64,000 nt of DNA from Pontibacter cellulosilyticus (GTDB taxonomy: Bacteria > Bacteroidota > Bacteroidia > Cytophagales > Hymenobacteraceae): contig NZ_JACRVF010000004.1 in assembly GCF_014306105.1 (NCBI RefSeq), positions 242,290 to 306,289 of the forward strand. Reading direction: 5' to 3'. Within the stretch, counting starts at the first letter, position 1. Each line of letters begins with the position of its first letter. The translations under genes and the position numbers were made by a program. The notes under the pieces are model-generated. The model worked only from the letters and a program-made list of their open reading frames with translations. It made no database searches and was not told where the DNA came from. Positions 10,794-19,772 of this stretch are shown in pieces.

Positions 10794-11729
10794 ATGCAAC
10801 AGACTACCAATACTATTCTGATGATTGAGCCGACTAACTTCTGCTACAATCCAGATGCGGCAGAAACGAACAAATTCCAGAGAGAAGCAAAAGGATTAAC
10901 ACCGGCAGAAGTACAGGCAAGGGCGCTTCAGGAGTTCAGGTTAATGGTGGAGCAGTTGCAGCAGGCAGGCGTGGAGGTAAACGTAATACAAGACGTAGAG
11001 AGCTCCTGCACACCCGACTCTATTTTCCCGAACAACTGGTTTTCCACGCACCAAAGCGGCAGGTTAGTTACTTACCCGATGGCCCCAGTAAACAGACGTG
11101 CAGAGCGTCGCCAGGAGGTGATAGATTTCCTGGTACAAAAGTATGGCTATAAGGATCATGTACAACTGGAGTATTTCGAGCAAATGCCAGAGCCAAAATT
11201 TCTGGAAGGCACCGGAAGTATGATCCTGGACCGGGTGAACAAGATAGTGTATACCGCCTTATCTCCGAGAACAGCGCAGGAACCGCTACAGGAGTTCTGC
11301 GACAGGCTAAAGTATAAACTGATTACTTTTCGTGCCTGTGGGCCAACAGGTGAACCAATTTACCACACCAATGTGATGATGTGCCTGGGCGAAACCTTTG
11401 CAGTAGTTGGCCTGAGCGTGGTAGATGCACAGGATCGGGAAAAGCTACGCCAGCAATTAGAAAGCACTGGAAAAGAGGTTATAGAACTCACTTCTGATCA
11501 AACACACCACCATTTTGCCGGAAATATGCTGCAGCTACAAAACAGGCTCGGCGAAAGTATACTAGTGATGTCTGAGGCTGCTTATTCTTCGCTTAAGGAG
11601 GAGCAAGTGGAGAAGCTAAAGAAACAAAACAATCACCTGCTATACTTCCCTATACACCTGATCGAGCAGTGTGGGGGTGGCAGTGTGCGCTGTATGATTG
11701 CGGAGATTTTTAAGCCACTAGAAGTATAG
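10794..11729 (+). CDS. ctlX: CtlX-type amidinotransferase/citrulline hydrolase
   Basis: 311 residues of the arginine-deiminase-like (guanidino-group-modifying) fold. Visible landmarks are PTNFCYNP near the start, FPNNWFSTH, the acidic/Gly motif LEGTGSMILDR, the catalytic His region THHHFAGNMLQ, and the C-terminal GGGSVRCMIAE, whose Cys is the expected nucleophile. CtlX proteins are linked to citrulline/arginine use in Bacteroidota. It is co-transcribed with the upstream cyclase. Which guanidino or ureido substrate it acts on cannot be read from the sequence. Confidence 0.85.
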   Translation: MQQTTNTILMIEPTNFCYNPDAAETNKFQREAKGLTPAEVQARALQEFRLMVEQLQQAGVEVNVIQDVESSCTPDSIFPNNWFSTHQSGRLVTYPMAPVNRRAERRQEVIDFLVQKYGYKDHVQLEYFEQMPEPKFLEGTGSMILDRVNKIVYTALSPRTAQEPLQEFCDRLKYKLITFRACGPTGEPIYHTNVMMCLGETFAVVGLSVVDAQDREKLRQQLESTGKEVIELTSDQTHHHFAGNMLQLQNRLGESILVMSEAAYSSLKEEQVEKLKKQNNHLLYFPIHLIEQCGGGSVRCMIAEIFKPLEV

Positions 11730-11756
11730 TCTGTACTTTCCTACACCTCAAAAAGT

Positions 11757-11784
11757 TAAGGCTGGAGTTGTAGCCCCAGCCTTA
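11757..11784 (-). terminator. Terminator after metF
   Basis: TAAGGCTGG (11757-11765) pairs with CCAGCCTTA (11776-11784). On the minus strand the stem is followed by a T5 run, so it serves metF; the plus side has no good T-tract. Confidence 0.6.
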
Positions 11785-11819
11785 GGTTAGTTATAGTTTA
11801 GTTATATAAGGTGTTCTCT

Positions 11820-12776
11820 CTAAAACAGCGCCTCCGCCACTTTTCTTACCGACTCTGATTTACCCATGGAGTAGTAGTGCAGGCATGGTACGCCAAACTC
11901 CATCAGCTCTTTAGACTGCTGTATGGCCCACTCAACTCCTACCTGTGCAGCCGCTTTATTATCAGGACAAGCCTCTATGGCATCAGCTAAATCGCAAGGT
12001 ATTTCGATATGGAACAGACTTGGCAGCAAGGTTAGCTGCGTTTTGGTGGTCATCGGTTTTAAACCTGGTATAATCGGCACATCTATACCTTCTGCACGGC
12101 ACTGGTTCACAAAATCGAAGTACTTCTGGTTATCAAAGAACATCTGCGTTACGATGTAATCAGCACCCAACTCTACCTTCTTCTTCAGCCAACGCAGGTC
12201 TGATTTCAGATTTGGCGCCTCGAAATGCTTCTCCGGGTATCCGGCTACCCCAATGCAGAAATCGGTGCAGCTGTTGCTTGCCTGCTCATCATCTAAATAG
12301 CAACCTTGGTTCATATCCACTACCTGCTCTATCAGCTGTGATGCATAGTGATGCCCTCCCGGCTCCGGTACAAAACGCTGTTCACTTTTCACGCAATCGC
12401 CACGCAGCACCAACACGTTGTCTATACCCAGGAAGTGCAGGTCTATCAACGCGTTTTCAGTTTCTTCCTTGTTAAAGCCTCCGCAAATCAGGTGTGGCAC
12501 GGTGTCTACTTTGTAGTTGTTCTGGATGGCTGCGCAAATACCTACCGTGCCAGGACGTTTACGTGTAGTGATTTTCTCCAGCAGGCCATTCTCACGCTGT
12601 TTGTACACATACTCCTCACGGTGGTAGGTTACGTCGATAAACGGCGGTTTGAACTCCATCAGCGGGTCTATGTGGCTGAACAGGGTTTTCATGTTCTCGC
12701 CCTTCAGCGGAGGCAGTATCTCAAACGTGAACAGCGTTTTGCCGTCAGCGTTTTTGAAGTGATCTGTTACTTTCAA
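11820..12776 (-). CDS. metF: Methylenetetrahydrofolate reductase
   Basis: 318 residues, the usual length of bacterial MetF. It has the TIM-barrel landmarks FEILPPLKG at the start, VLRGD in the middle and VTQMFFDNQKYFDFV, all typical of the FAD-dependent enzyme that makes 5-methyltetrahydrofolate for MetH. The start is a TTG at 12776; the in-frame stop just upstream leaves no ATG option, and MKVTDHFKNADGKTLFTFEI fits family N-termini. It lies downstream of metH in the same direction, separated by a 230-bp spacer containing a long inverted repeat, so it may have its own promoter. Confidence 0.93.
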   Translation of the reverse strand: MKVTDHFKNADGKTLFTFEILPPLKGENMKTLFSHIDPLMEFKPPFIDVTYHREEYVYKQRENGLLEKITTRKRPGTVGICAAIQNNYKVDTVPHLICGGFNKEETENALIDLHFLGIDNVLVLRGDCVKSEQRFVPEPGGHHYASQLIEQVVDMNQGCYLDDEQASNSCTDFCIGVAGYPEKHFEAPNLKSDLRWLKKKVELGADYIVTQMFFDNQKYFDFVNQCRAEGIDVPIIPGLKPMTTKTQLTLLPSLFHIEIPCDLADAIEACPDNKAAAQVGVEWAIQQSKELMEFGVPCLHYYSMGKSESVRKVAEALF

Positions 12777-12830
12777 TTTATGTTAAATTGTTAGATTGCT
12801 TAATTGTTAAATTGGTGGTTTGCCGTGTCC

Positions 12831-13000
12831 AACCACCCCTAATCCCTCCTTGTCTAAGGCGGGGAACCTGCTATTGTTTTAATACACCTCAAGTTCTATA
12901 GCTGAAGGCTATTGAATGCAATAGCGCAAACTATGAGCTATACAGATTGAAGTAGTAGGCAAAATTCCCCGCCTTAGACAAGGAGGGGTTAGGGGTGGTT
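12831..13000. repeat. Long inverted repeat, 36-nt arms, between metH and metF
   Basis: Arms at 12831-12866 and 12965-13000 are reverse complements with one mismatch and enclose a 98-nt spacer. The GC-rich arms (core TAGACAAGGAGGGG) contrast with the AT-rich surroundings. The right arm stops 7 bp before the metH stop codon. It looks like a palindromic interspersed element or small MITE-like unit; no open frame is inside. Confidence 0.75.
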
Positions 13001-13006
13001 AGATTG

Positions 13007-16000
13007 CTACACCGCCTGCTGCGCTACCGGCTTTGGCTCATAGTTCAGGTTCGGCGACAGCCAGCGTTCCAGTTCCTCTTTTGGCATACCTTTGCGCTGC
13101 GCAATATCCGCCACCTGATCTTCTCCAATCTTACCCAAACCAAAGTAGCGCGACTCCGGATGCGAGAAGTATAAACCACTTACTGAGGCTGCCGGGTACA
13201 TGGCTAGATTCTCCGTAAGTATAACTCCGGTTTCTTCTGCATTCAGCAAGTTAAACAGCGTGATCTTCTCTGTATGGTCTGGGCAGCCGGGGTAGCCTGG
13301 TGCGGGACGGATGCCTTTATACTGCTCTTTGATCAACCCTTCGTTATCCAGCTGCTCATTTGGTGCATAGCCCCACAACTCCCTGCGAACCTTCAGGTGC
13401 ATCAGCTCAGCAAAGGCTTCGGCTAATCTGTCTGCCAGCGCTTTTACCATAATGGACTTATAGTCATTGTGCTCTGCTTCATACTTCTCCAGCAGCTTCT
13501 CGATGCCAAAACCTGCAGACACTACAAAACCACCTATATAATCCTGCACTCCTGTTTCCTTTGGAGCCACAAAATCAGAGAAAGCCAAGTTTGGCACATT
13601 TGCACCTTTCTTGCCCTGCTGCCTCAGCGTATGGAATTCCATCTGTACGTTTTCACGTGAATCATCAGCATATACTTCAATGGTATCATCAGCCTCTACG
13701 TTGGCAGGATAGAAACCAACCACAGCACGTGCCTCTAACAGCTGCTTGTCAACAATCTCCTGAAGCATGACCTGTGCATCATTAAAGAGTTTGGTAGCCT
13801 CTGTGCCTAATTCCGGGTCGTTCAGGATTTTCGGGTACTGGCGTTTTAACTCCCAGGTATGGAAGAACGGGGTCCAGTCGATATAGGGCACGATCTCCTG
13901 CAGCGGATAGTTCGTGTATATTTTGTTGCCCAGGAAGCTTGGTTTGGTTACTTCGGTGATATCCCAGTCTATTTTATACTTGTTGGCGCGGGCTTCTTCT
14001 ATACTTGCAAAAGCACGGTCTTTGGTGCGGCTCAAATGATCCTCGCGCAGCTTCTCATACTCTGCCTTGATCTCTCCAATATAGCTTTCTTTGTTACTGC
14101 CCAATAGGCTGCTTACCACCGTTACGCTACGGGAGGCATCGTGCACGTGTACTACTGGTCCACTATACTGCGGCGCGATCTTTACAGCCGTGTGTACTCT
14201 GGAGGTAGTAGCTCCACCTATCAGCAGCGGAATTTTCATGCCCCTGCGCTCCATCTCCTGCGCTACGTACACCATCTCGTCCAGCGAAGGAGTAATCAGA
14301 CCACTCAAGCCAATGATATTTACCTGCTGCGCTTCGGCTTCTGCCAGGATTTTGTCCAGCTGCACCATCACGCCCAGGTCTATTACCTCATAGTTGTTAC
14401 AGGCCAGCACCACGCCCACAATGTTTTTACCTATGTCATGCACATCGCCTTTCACGGTAGCCATCAGTATTTTTCCTTGTGTAGAGGCTGATGAACCTGC
14501 CTTTTCTGCTTCCATGAACGGCATCAGGTAAGCCACGGCTTTCTTCATGACACGAGCACTCTTCACCACCTGCGGCAGGAACATTTTACCGGCTCCAAAC
14601 AGGTCGCCGACTACCGACATACCTGCCATTAATGGCCCTTCAATCACATCCAGTGTCTTAGCAGCTTTCTGACGTGCCTCTTCGGTGTCTTCGTCTATAT
14701 ATTCAACAATGCCGCGTACCAGCGCGTGCTTCAGACGTTCTTCAACTGTAGCTTCGCGCCAGGCATTGTCGGCTGCAGTGGCAGTTTTGCCTTTGCCTTT
14801 GATGGTTTCGGCATAGGTTACCAGCTTCTCGGTGGCGTCCGGGTGGCGGTTAAAGATCACATCCTCGATCAGGTCGCGCAGCTCTTGTGGCACCTCCTCA
14901 TAAATCCCCAACATGCCGGCATTTACAATGCCCATGTCCATTCCGGCTTTTACGGCGTGGTACAGGAACACCGTGTGCATCGCCTCGCGCACCAGGTCAT
15001 TACCCCGGAACGAGAACGACAGGTTACTAACGCCCCCGCTTACTTGTGCATGCGGCAGGTTTGCTTTTATCCATTTCACCGCCTCAATGTAATCTACTGC
15101 ATAGTTGTTGTGTTCTTCTATACCTGTGGCAATGGCAAGTATATTCGGGTCGAAGATGATGTCCTGTGGCGGGAAACCGACTTCGTCTACCAGAATCCGG
15201 TAAGAGCGCTCGCAGATCTCAATGCGACGTGGCAGCGTGTCGGCCTGACCTTTTTCATCAAAAGCCATTACCACCACGGCAGCACCATACTGGCGCACTT
15301 TGTGGGCTAATTTCTTAAAGGCTTCTTCTCCTTCTTTTAAGCTGATGGAGTTAACGATACTTTTACCCTGCACACACTTCAAACCAGCCTCAATCACGCT
15401 CCATTTAGAGGAGTCGATCATGATGGGCAGTTTGGCGATGTCGGGCTCAGAAGCGATCAGGTTGAGGAAGTCAGTCATAGCCTGTTCTGAGTCCAGCATG
15501 CCTTCGTCCATGTTCACGTCGATGATCTGCGCACCGCCCTCTACCTGCTGCTGTGCCACTGCGAGTGCTTCCTCGAATTTACCGTTAACGATAAGTCGGG
15601 CAAACATCTTAGAGCCGGTAACATTCGTGCGCTCACCGACATTTACAAAAAGCGTATCTTTTGTGATGGTGAGTGGCTCTAAGCCGCTGTAGCGTGGGAG
15701 AGGTGCTACTGGAGTGGGAGCGTGCGGTTTATACTTCTGCACTAAGTCTGCGATTACTTTGGTGTGTACTGGCGTGGTGCCACAACAACCACCCAATATA
15801 TTTACCAGCCCCTCTTTCAGGTATTCTTCCACAATAGCACCCATCTGCTGTGCCGTTTCGTCGTAGCCTCCAAAGGCGTTTGGTAAACCAGCATTTGGAT
15901 AAGCACTGATGTAACAGTCGGAGATGCGGGCCAGCTCCTGGATGTGCGTCTTCAACTGACGAGCACCCAGCGCACAGTTAAAGCCAATGCTAAGTATAGG

Positions 16001-16711
16001 CGCATGAGAGATGGAATTATAAAAAGCCTCTACTGTTTGCCCAGATAAGGTGCGGCCGCTGGCGTCGGTTATGGTACCGGATACCATGATCGGCAGTTCT
16101 TTGCCACCGTCATTCACAAATTCCTGAATAGCAAACAGTGCTGCCTTACAGTTCAGCGTATCAAATACCGTTTCTACCAGCAGCAGGTCAGAACCACCAT
16201 CTACCAAACCGCGCACCTGCTCATAGTATGCCTCCACCAGCTGGTCGAACGTAATGGCACGGTAGCCGGGGTTGTTCACATCCGGAGAAAGCGAAGCAGT
16301 ACGATTAGTCGGGCCGATGGCACCTGCCACAAAACGTTTATGAGAAGGATCTTTTGCCTCTACCTCATCCGCTGCCTCACGTGCAATCTTTGCCGACTCA
16401 TAGTTTAGCTCATACACGATGTGCTCCAGGTGGTAATCGGCCATGGCTATACTTGTGCCACTAAAGGTGTTGGTTTCAATGATATCAGCACCTGCCTCTA
16501 AGTACTCTGTGTGTATGGTTTTGATTACGTCTGGTCTGGTAATGGAAAGCAGATCGTTATTGCCTTTCAGGTCGGAGGGATGATCTTTAAAGCGTTCGCC
16601 TCTGAAATCTTCTTCTGTAAGCTGGTAACGCTGGATCATGGTGCCCATGGCGCCATCAAGCACAAGCACACGCTGTTTCAGCAACTGGTAAATCGGATGT
16701 AATTTGGTCAT
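13007..16711 (-). CDS. metH: Cobalamin-dependent methionine synthase
   Basis: 1234 residues with the full MetH domain order: homocysteine domain (about 1-330, zinc cysteines in FNCALGA and GGCCGTTP), pterin/folate domain (about 350-620), cobalamin cap and B12-binding domains (about 650-890, with the lower-ligand motif DVHDIGKN), and the C-terminal SAM-dependent reactivation domain (about 920-1220). It transfers a methyl group from 5-methyl-THF to homocysteine. The 5' leader contains a SAM-I riboswitch, so expression should fall when SAM is abundant. metF follows downstream. Confidence 0.97.
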   Translation of the reverse strand: MTKLHPIYQLLKQRVLVLDGAMGTMIQRYQLTEEDFRGERFKDHPSDLKGNNDLLSITRPDVIKTIHTEYLEAGADIIETNTFSGTSIAMADYHLEHIVYELNYESAKIAREAADEVEAKDPSHKRFVAGAIGPTNRTASLSPDVNNPGYRAITFDQLVEAYYEQVRGLVDGGSDLLLVETVFDTLNCKAALFAIQEFVNDGGKELPIMVSGTITDASGRTLSGQTVEAFYNSISHAPILSIGFNCALGARQLKTHIQELARISDCYISAYPNAGLPNAFGGYDETAQQMGAIVEEYLKEGLVNILGGCCGTTPVHTKVIADLVQKYKPHAPTPVAPLPRYSGLEPLTITKDTLFVNVGERTNVTGSKMFARLIVNGKFEEALAVAQQQVEGGAQIIDVNMDEGMLDSEQAMTDFLNLIASEPDIAKLPIMIDSSKWSVIEAGLKCVQGKSIVNSISLKEGEEAFKKLAHKVRQYGAAVVVMAFDEKGQADTLPRRIEICERSYRILVDEVGFPPQDIIFDPNILAIATGIEEHNNYAVDYIEAVKWIKANLPHAQVSGGVSNLSFSFRGNDLVREAMHTVFLYHAVKAGMDMGIVNAGMLGIYEEVPQELRDLIEDVIFNRHPDATEKLVTYAETIKGKGKTATAADNAWREATVEERLKHALVRGIVEYIDEDTEEARQKAAKTLDVIEGPLMAGMSVVGDLFGAGKMFLPQVVKSARVMKKAVAYLMPFMEAEKAGSSASTQGKILMATVKGDVHDIGKNIVGVVLACNNYEVIDLGVMVQLDKILAEAEAQQVNIIGLSGLITPSLDEMVYVAQEMERRGMKIPLLIGGATTSRVHTAVKIAPQYSGPVVHVHDASRSVTVVSSLLGSNKESYIGEIKAEYEKLREDHLSRTKDRAFASIEEARANKYKIDWDITEVTKPSFLGNKIYTNYPLQEIVPYIDWTPFFHTWELKRQYPKILNDPELGTEATKLFNDAQVMLQEIVDKQLLEARAVVGFYPANVEADDTIEVYADDSRENVQMEFHTLRQQGKKGANVPNLAFSDFVAPKETGVQDYIGGFVVSAGFGIEKLLEKYEAEHNDYKSIMVKALADRLAEAFAELMHLKVRRELWGYAPNEQLDNEGLIKEQYKGIRPAPGYPGCPDHTEKITLFNLLNAEETGVILTENLAMYPAASVSGLYFSHPESRYFGLGKIGEDQVADIAQRKGMPKEELERWLSPNLNYEPKPVAQQAV

Positions 16712-16748
16712 GTTCGGTGTCTTTCTTCTCGTAAGTCTGCTGCATTAG

Positions 16749-16891
16749 CTTATCAAGAAGGACACCCTAAGGTAGGATATACTATCTTATCTTTTCCCGG
16801 CTAAAGTATAGCTGAGAAGGGAATTAGCACCAGGCTTGTACAAGGTTGCTAAGACGTCATAGGGCCCTATCCCTCGGTCTTTCTTGATAAG
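16749..16891 (-). promoter_or_regulatory. SAM-I (S-box) riboswitch upstream of metH
   Basis: On the minus strand the P1 arms CTTATCAAGAA and TTCTTGATAAG close a 143-nt element containing the S-box signatures GAGGGA, GGGCCCTATGA, TTAGCAACC and GGTGCTAATTCC in the right order. These match the SAM-I aptamer. It ends 38 nt before the metH ATG. No clear terminator helix is visible in the short expression platform, so control could be translational; this part is inference. Confidence 0.93.
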
Positions 16892-16906
16892 AAGCTGCAA
16901 TTTAAT

Positions 16907-16914
16907 CAGATATA
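16907..16914 (-). promoter_or_regulatory. Possible -7 box for the metH leader
   Basis: The minus strand reads TATATCTG, one mismatch from TAnnTTTG, 16 nt upstream of the riboswitch P1 stem. The position suits a promoter that starts the leader just before the aptamer. I did not find a convincing -33 element. Confidence 0.3.
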
Positions 16915-16983
16915 TGTGAATTACGAAATCTTTTGAATATAGATATGATGTATTTGTCTGACGGCTTGATACCTATAAAACAG

Positions 16984-17008
16984 AAAAGGACACATAAAGT
17001 GTCCTTTT
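16984..17008. terminator. Hairpin AAAAGGACAC/GTGTCCTTTT
   Basis: Ten-base arms (16984-16993 and 16999-17008) with a 5-nt loop form a perfect stem with a T4 end on either strand. It lies between the metH leader and the rpmA terminator and may be a second terminator for the rplU-rpmA transcript. Confidence 0.45.
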
Positions 17009-17103
17009 CCTAAAAGAGTTTAATTGATTTTACTCTATAACTCTTTATACTTACTTATACGGCTACTCGAGGCAAAGGTGTCGTTAGTTTATACTTTTTT
17101 ACA

Positions 17104-17134
17104 AAAAAGAAAGGGACACCGTGTGGCATCCCTT
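17104..17134 (-). terminator. Terminator after rpmA
   Basis: On the minus strand AAGGGATGCC pairs with GGTGTCCCTT (two G-U wobbles) around ACAC and is followed by TCTTTTTT. The wobble pairs form only in the minus-strand RNA, matching rplU-rpmA direction. Confidence 0.7.
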
Positions 17135-17165
17135 TCCCTTAACTGCTTTAACAGTTATGCTTTGC

Positions 17166-17435
17166 TTACGCTTCTGCTTCTACTCTTGGAATTACAGAAA
17201 CATAAGAACGGTTTTTCACGCTCTTTCTGAACTCTACAACGCCGTCAACCAAAGCAAACAAAGTGTGGTCTTTGCCCATACCCACGTTTTTGCCTGGGTG
17301 GTGTGCAGTACCTCTTTGTCTTACAATGATGTTACCAGCGATGATGTTCTGGCCACCGTAAATCTTAACACCAAGTCGTTTTGAGTGTGACTCGCGGCCG
17401 TTATTAGAACTACCAGCTCCTTTTTTGTGTGCCAT
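17166..17435 (-). CDS. rpmA: 50S ribosomal protein L27
   Basis: 89 residues with the invariant L27 N-terminus [14 protein letters not shown] and the [17 protein letters not shown] block. It is part of the large ribosomal subunit near the peptidyl-transferase centre. It lies 73 bp downstream of rplU, the standard rplU-rpmA operon. The C-terminus ([10 protein letters not shown]) fits the family and the length is normal. Confidence 0.97.
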   Translation of the reverse strand: MAHKKGAGSSNNGRESHSKRLGVKIYGGQNIIAGNIIVRQRGTAHHPGKNVGMGKDHTLFALVDGVVEFRKSVKNRSYVSVIPRVEAEA

Positions 17436-17508
17436 TTTGTTTAAAATTTAATTCAGGTTAGCGGGGGCATCCCCTGAAAAAGTTCTTCGATTAATTTCTT
17501 CTTACTGC

Positions 17509-17817
17509 TTAACCAATGCTCTCGATCAGGACCTTCGTGAAGTGCTGGCGGTGACCATTCTTCTTACGGTATCCTTTTCTTCTCTTCTTTTTGAAAACGA
17601 TTACTTTGTCGCCTTTCACGTTGCCAAGGATTTTACCAACCACTTTAACACCGCTCACGAAAGGAGCACCTAACGTAACTGTACCGTTATCATCAGTAAG
17701 AAGAACATTGGTGAACTCAACGGCGTCACCCTCATTGCCGGAAAGCTTGTTAGCGTAGATGAACTTACCGCTCTCTACTTTGGTCTGTTGACCTGCGATT
17801 TCTACAATTGCGTACAT
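17509..17817 (-). CDS. rplU: 50S ribosomal protein L21
   Basis: 102 residues from the ATG at 17817, giving MYAIVEIAGQQTKVE, the usual L21 N-terminus; a TTG three codons upstream is unlikely to be used. KKRRKGYRKKNGHRQ near the C-terminus is the basic rRNA-binding segment. First gene of the rplU-rpmA operon. Upstream is the DnaA-box-rich spacer shared with nrdB. Confidence 0.97.
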   Translation of the reverse strand: MYAIVEIAGQQTKVESGKFIYANKLSGNEGDAVEFTNVLLTDDNGTVTLGAPFVSGVKVVGKILGNVKGDKVIVFKKKRRKGYRKKNGHRQHFTKVLIESIG

Positions 17818-17826
17818 CAGCTTCAA

Positions 17827-18335
17827 TGTATGTTTAAAATTTAGTCTGCAAAAGTACGGCCTATATTTTAATTATGCAACGCCTTGTCGTATAAATTGTT
17901 AAACCCTGCCCACATGTTACACATCAAAATGTGGATAACGATGTTGAAATCCACAACCCAATTTCAAGGCGCCTCATAATTCCACCCTAATCAACTATAC
18001 TTTAACTAGATACAGACCATTTGAGTAATCTACATTTTCAACAGCTGTTGTGTAAATCTGTTTCATGCTTCACAAATTTTGCCTGCAGTTTTAAAATTTT
18101 ACACACAGATACACACCTAAATCTTCCCTCCACTACTCCAAATCGCTTTCTGGTAAACAAAAATGGTATTTAACAATGATTTTATAGCTTCTTAAAAATA
18201 TTCCAACAAAACTATATAGTTGATAACTTATGTGGATAAGCATGTTCATTACACCGCAACACACAAGCGTTCAACTACTTAAAAGAGTGTGTATAAATTG
18301 AACAACTTTAGCCCCTTAATTCAAGTTCAATTCTA
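17827..18335. promoter_or_regulatory. DnaA-box cluster (oriC-like or DnaA-controlled nrd promoter)
   Basis: Within about 370 bp there are four matches to TTWTNCACA: TGTGGATAA at 17930-17938 and 18231-18239, TGTGTATAA at 18288-18296 (all read on the minus strand as boxes), and TTTTACACA at 18097-18105. Weaker versions are near 17950 and 18050. The spacer is AT-rich, especially 18170-18230. By base composition far less than one match is expected. It separates divergent rplU and nrdB. It could be a replication origin or, as in E. coli nrdAB, a DnaA-regulated promoter. Confidence 0.6.
18210..18221. promoter_or_regulatory. Palindrome AACTATATAGTT upstream of nrdB
   Basis: A 12-bp perfect palindrome whose core ACTATATAGT recurs exactly upstream of nrdA (19593-19602). 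I saw no other copy in the window. The core resembles the CTATATAG centre of NrdR boxes; whether an NrdR protein exists in this genome cannot be seen here. Confidence 0.5.
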
Positions 18336-18343
18336 TATATTTG
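18336..18343 (+). promoter_or_regulatory. Candidate -7 box for nrdB
   Basis: TATATTTG matches TAnnTTTG about 120 nt upstream of the nrdB ATG, downstream of the DnaA boxes and the palindrome. The -33 element is not clear, so this is a tentative promoter. Confidence 0.4.
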
Positions 18344-18462
18344 AAGTCACGATAATACCGGATGTTAACCAGGCATCTACCAAAACATAAATCTTAATGG
18401 GGTGTTTTCTAAGCAAGGTTTTGCTTACCCCTTCAACCAATAAAACACTTAGTTACTAGCTT

Positions 18463-19422
18463 ATGGAGCCAATACTACAAGAGAACCCAAACCGCTTTGT
18501 ACTGTTCCCAATCCAGCACGACGATATCTGGCAGATGTATAAGAAGGCTGAGGCCAGCTTTTGGACTGCCGAAGAGATTGACCTGTCGCAGGACATTAAA
18601 GACTGGGAAAACCTGAACGACGGTGAACGCCACTTTATCAGCCACGTACTCGCGTTCTTTGCAGCCTCTGACGGTATTGTGAACGAGAACCTGGCTATTA
18701 ACTTTATGCAGGAGGTACAGATTCCGGAGGCGCGTTGCTTCTATGGTTTCCAGATCATGATGGAGAACATCCACGCCGAGACTTACTCCCTGCTGATAGA
18801 TACTTATATAAAGAAGCAGTCTGAAAAGGATTACCTCTTTAACGCGCTGGAGACAGTGCCGTGCGTGAAGAAAAAAGGGGAATGGGCACTACGTTGGATC
18901 AACAGCGAGAACTTTACAGAGCGTTTGATCGCTTTTGCGGCTGTAGAGGGGATTTTCTTCTCAGGTTCTTTCTGCTCTATCTTCTGGCTTAAGAAGCGTG
19001 GCCTGATGCCTGGCCTTACTTTCTCTAACGAGCTGATCAGCCGCGACGAAGGCCTGCACTGCGATTTCGCCTGCCTGCTGTACTCTATGCTGAACAATAA
19101 ACTGCCAGAAAGCCGCGTGCACGAAATTATACGCGATGCGGTAACATTTGAGCAGGAGTTCGTGACGGATGCGCTGCCGGTAGACCTAATTGGCATGAAC
19201 GCGAAGCTGATGAGCCAGTACATCGAGTTTGTGGCTGACCGTCTGTTAGTAGCGCTTGGCTGCAGCAAGATCTACAACGCTACCAACCCATTCGACTTCA
19301 TGGAAATGATCTCGCTACAAGGCAAGACAAATTTCTTCGAGAAGCGTGTGGGCGAATACCAAAAGGCCGGCGTAATGGGAGACAAAGACAAAAATGTTTT
19401 TTCTCTCGACGAAGACTTTTAA
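18463..19422 (+). CDS. nrdB: Ribonucleotide reductase class I, beta subunit
   Basis: 319 residues. The di-iron ligand motifs are present: an Asp after [16 protein letters not shown] (Glu and His), AAVEGIFF (Glu) and [10 protein letters not shown] (Glu and His). The radical Tyr is expected in RCFYGFQ. The C-terminal tail FSLDEDF is like the eukaryotic small-subunit tail that docks into the large subunit. It makes the tyrosyl radical needed to reduce ribonucleotides to dNTPs. nrdA follows 350 bp downstream in the same direction; the order nrdB-nrdA is reversed relative to E. coli. Confidence 0.96.
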   Translation: MEPILQENPNRFVLFPIQHDDIWQMYKKAEASFWTAEEIDLSQDIKDWENLNDGERHFISHVLAFFAASDGIVNENLAINFMQEVQIPEARCFYGFQIMMENIHAETYSLLIDTYIKKQSEKDYLFNALETVPCVKKKGEWALRWINSENFTERLIAFAAVEGIFFSGSFCSIFWLKKRGLMPGLTFSNELISRDEGLHCDFACLLYSMLNNKLPESRVHEIIRDAVTFEQEFVTDALPVDLIGMNAKLMSQYIEFVADRLLVALGCSKIYNATNPFDFMEMISLQGKTNFFEKRVGEYQKAGVMGDKDKNVFSLDEDF

Positions 19423-19772
19423 GATTATTAGAGATTTACTATGTTTAGGGAGCCAAAGGGAAAAGGCCCATCTTCTTTTCCTATCCTAAATATTATACTT
19501 ACTCTTACCGCACGGTAGCTAAAGCAACAGGCAGGTTACTGCAGCGGCACCATAGTTGGCAGCATCGCCACCTAACGGGGTATTTCTACCCTACTATATA
19601 GTAAAAGCATTTAGCTTTACTTATAATCGTTTGTACTACAACGGCTTATACATATAACACCGTATGGGCAGGTTGTATACCTTACAAAGTATAACCTCTG
19701 CTGTAAAGCAGCATTACCTATATAACCAAACTAAACAACCCGGGGCCTTTAACCTCGCTAATTGTATACATT
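19423..19772. other. 350-bp spacer between nrdB and nrdA
   Basis: No gene or known riboswitch was recognised. There is no terminator after nrdB. The spacer holds the palindrome at 19592-19603 and AAGTATA/TATACTT words near 19495 and 19687. Its length and palindrome suggest that nrdA has a separate, co-regulated promoter. Confidence 0.45.
19592..19603. promoter_or_regulatory. Palindrome TACTATATAGTA upstream of nrdA
   Basis: A perfect 12-bp palindrome with the same 10-bp core, ACTATATAGT, as the site upstream of nrdB. Its place before the second ribonucleotide reductase gene suggests a shared regulator site. Confidence 0.5.

Noticed and set aside
19423..19772. Cobalamin riboswitch before nrdA
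   Set aside because: Some CAGG/GCAGG words are present but the B12-box and GCCACTG-type core are missing.
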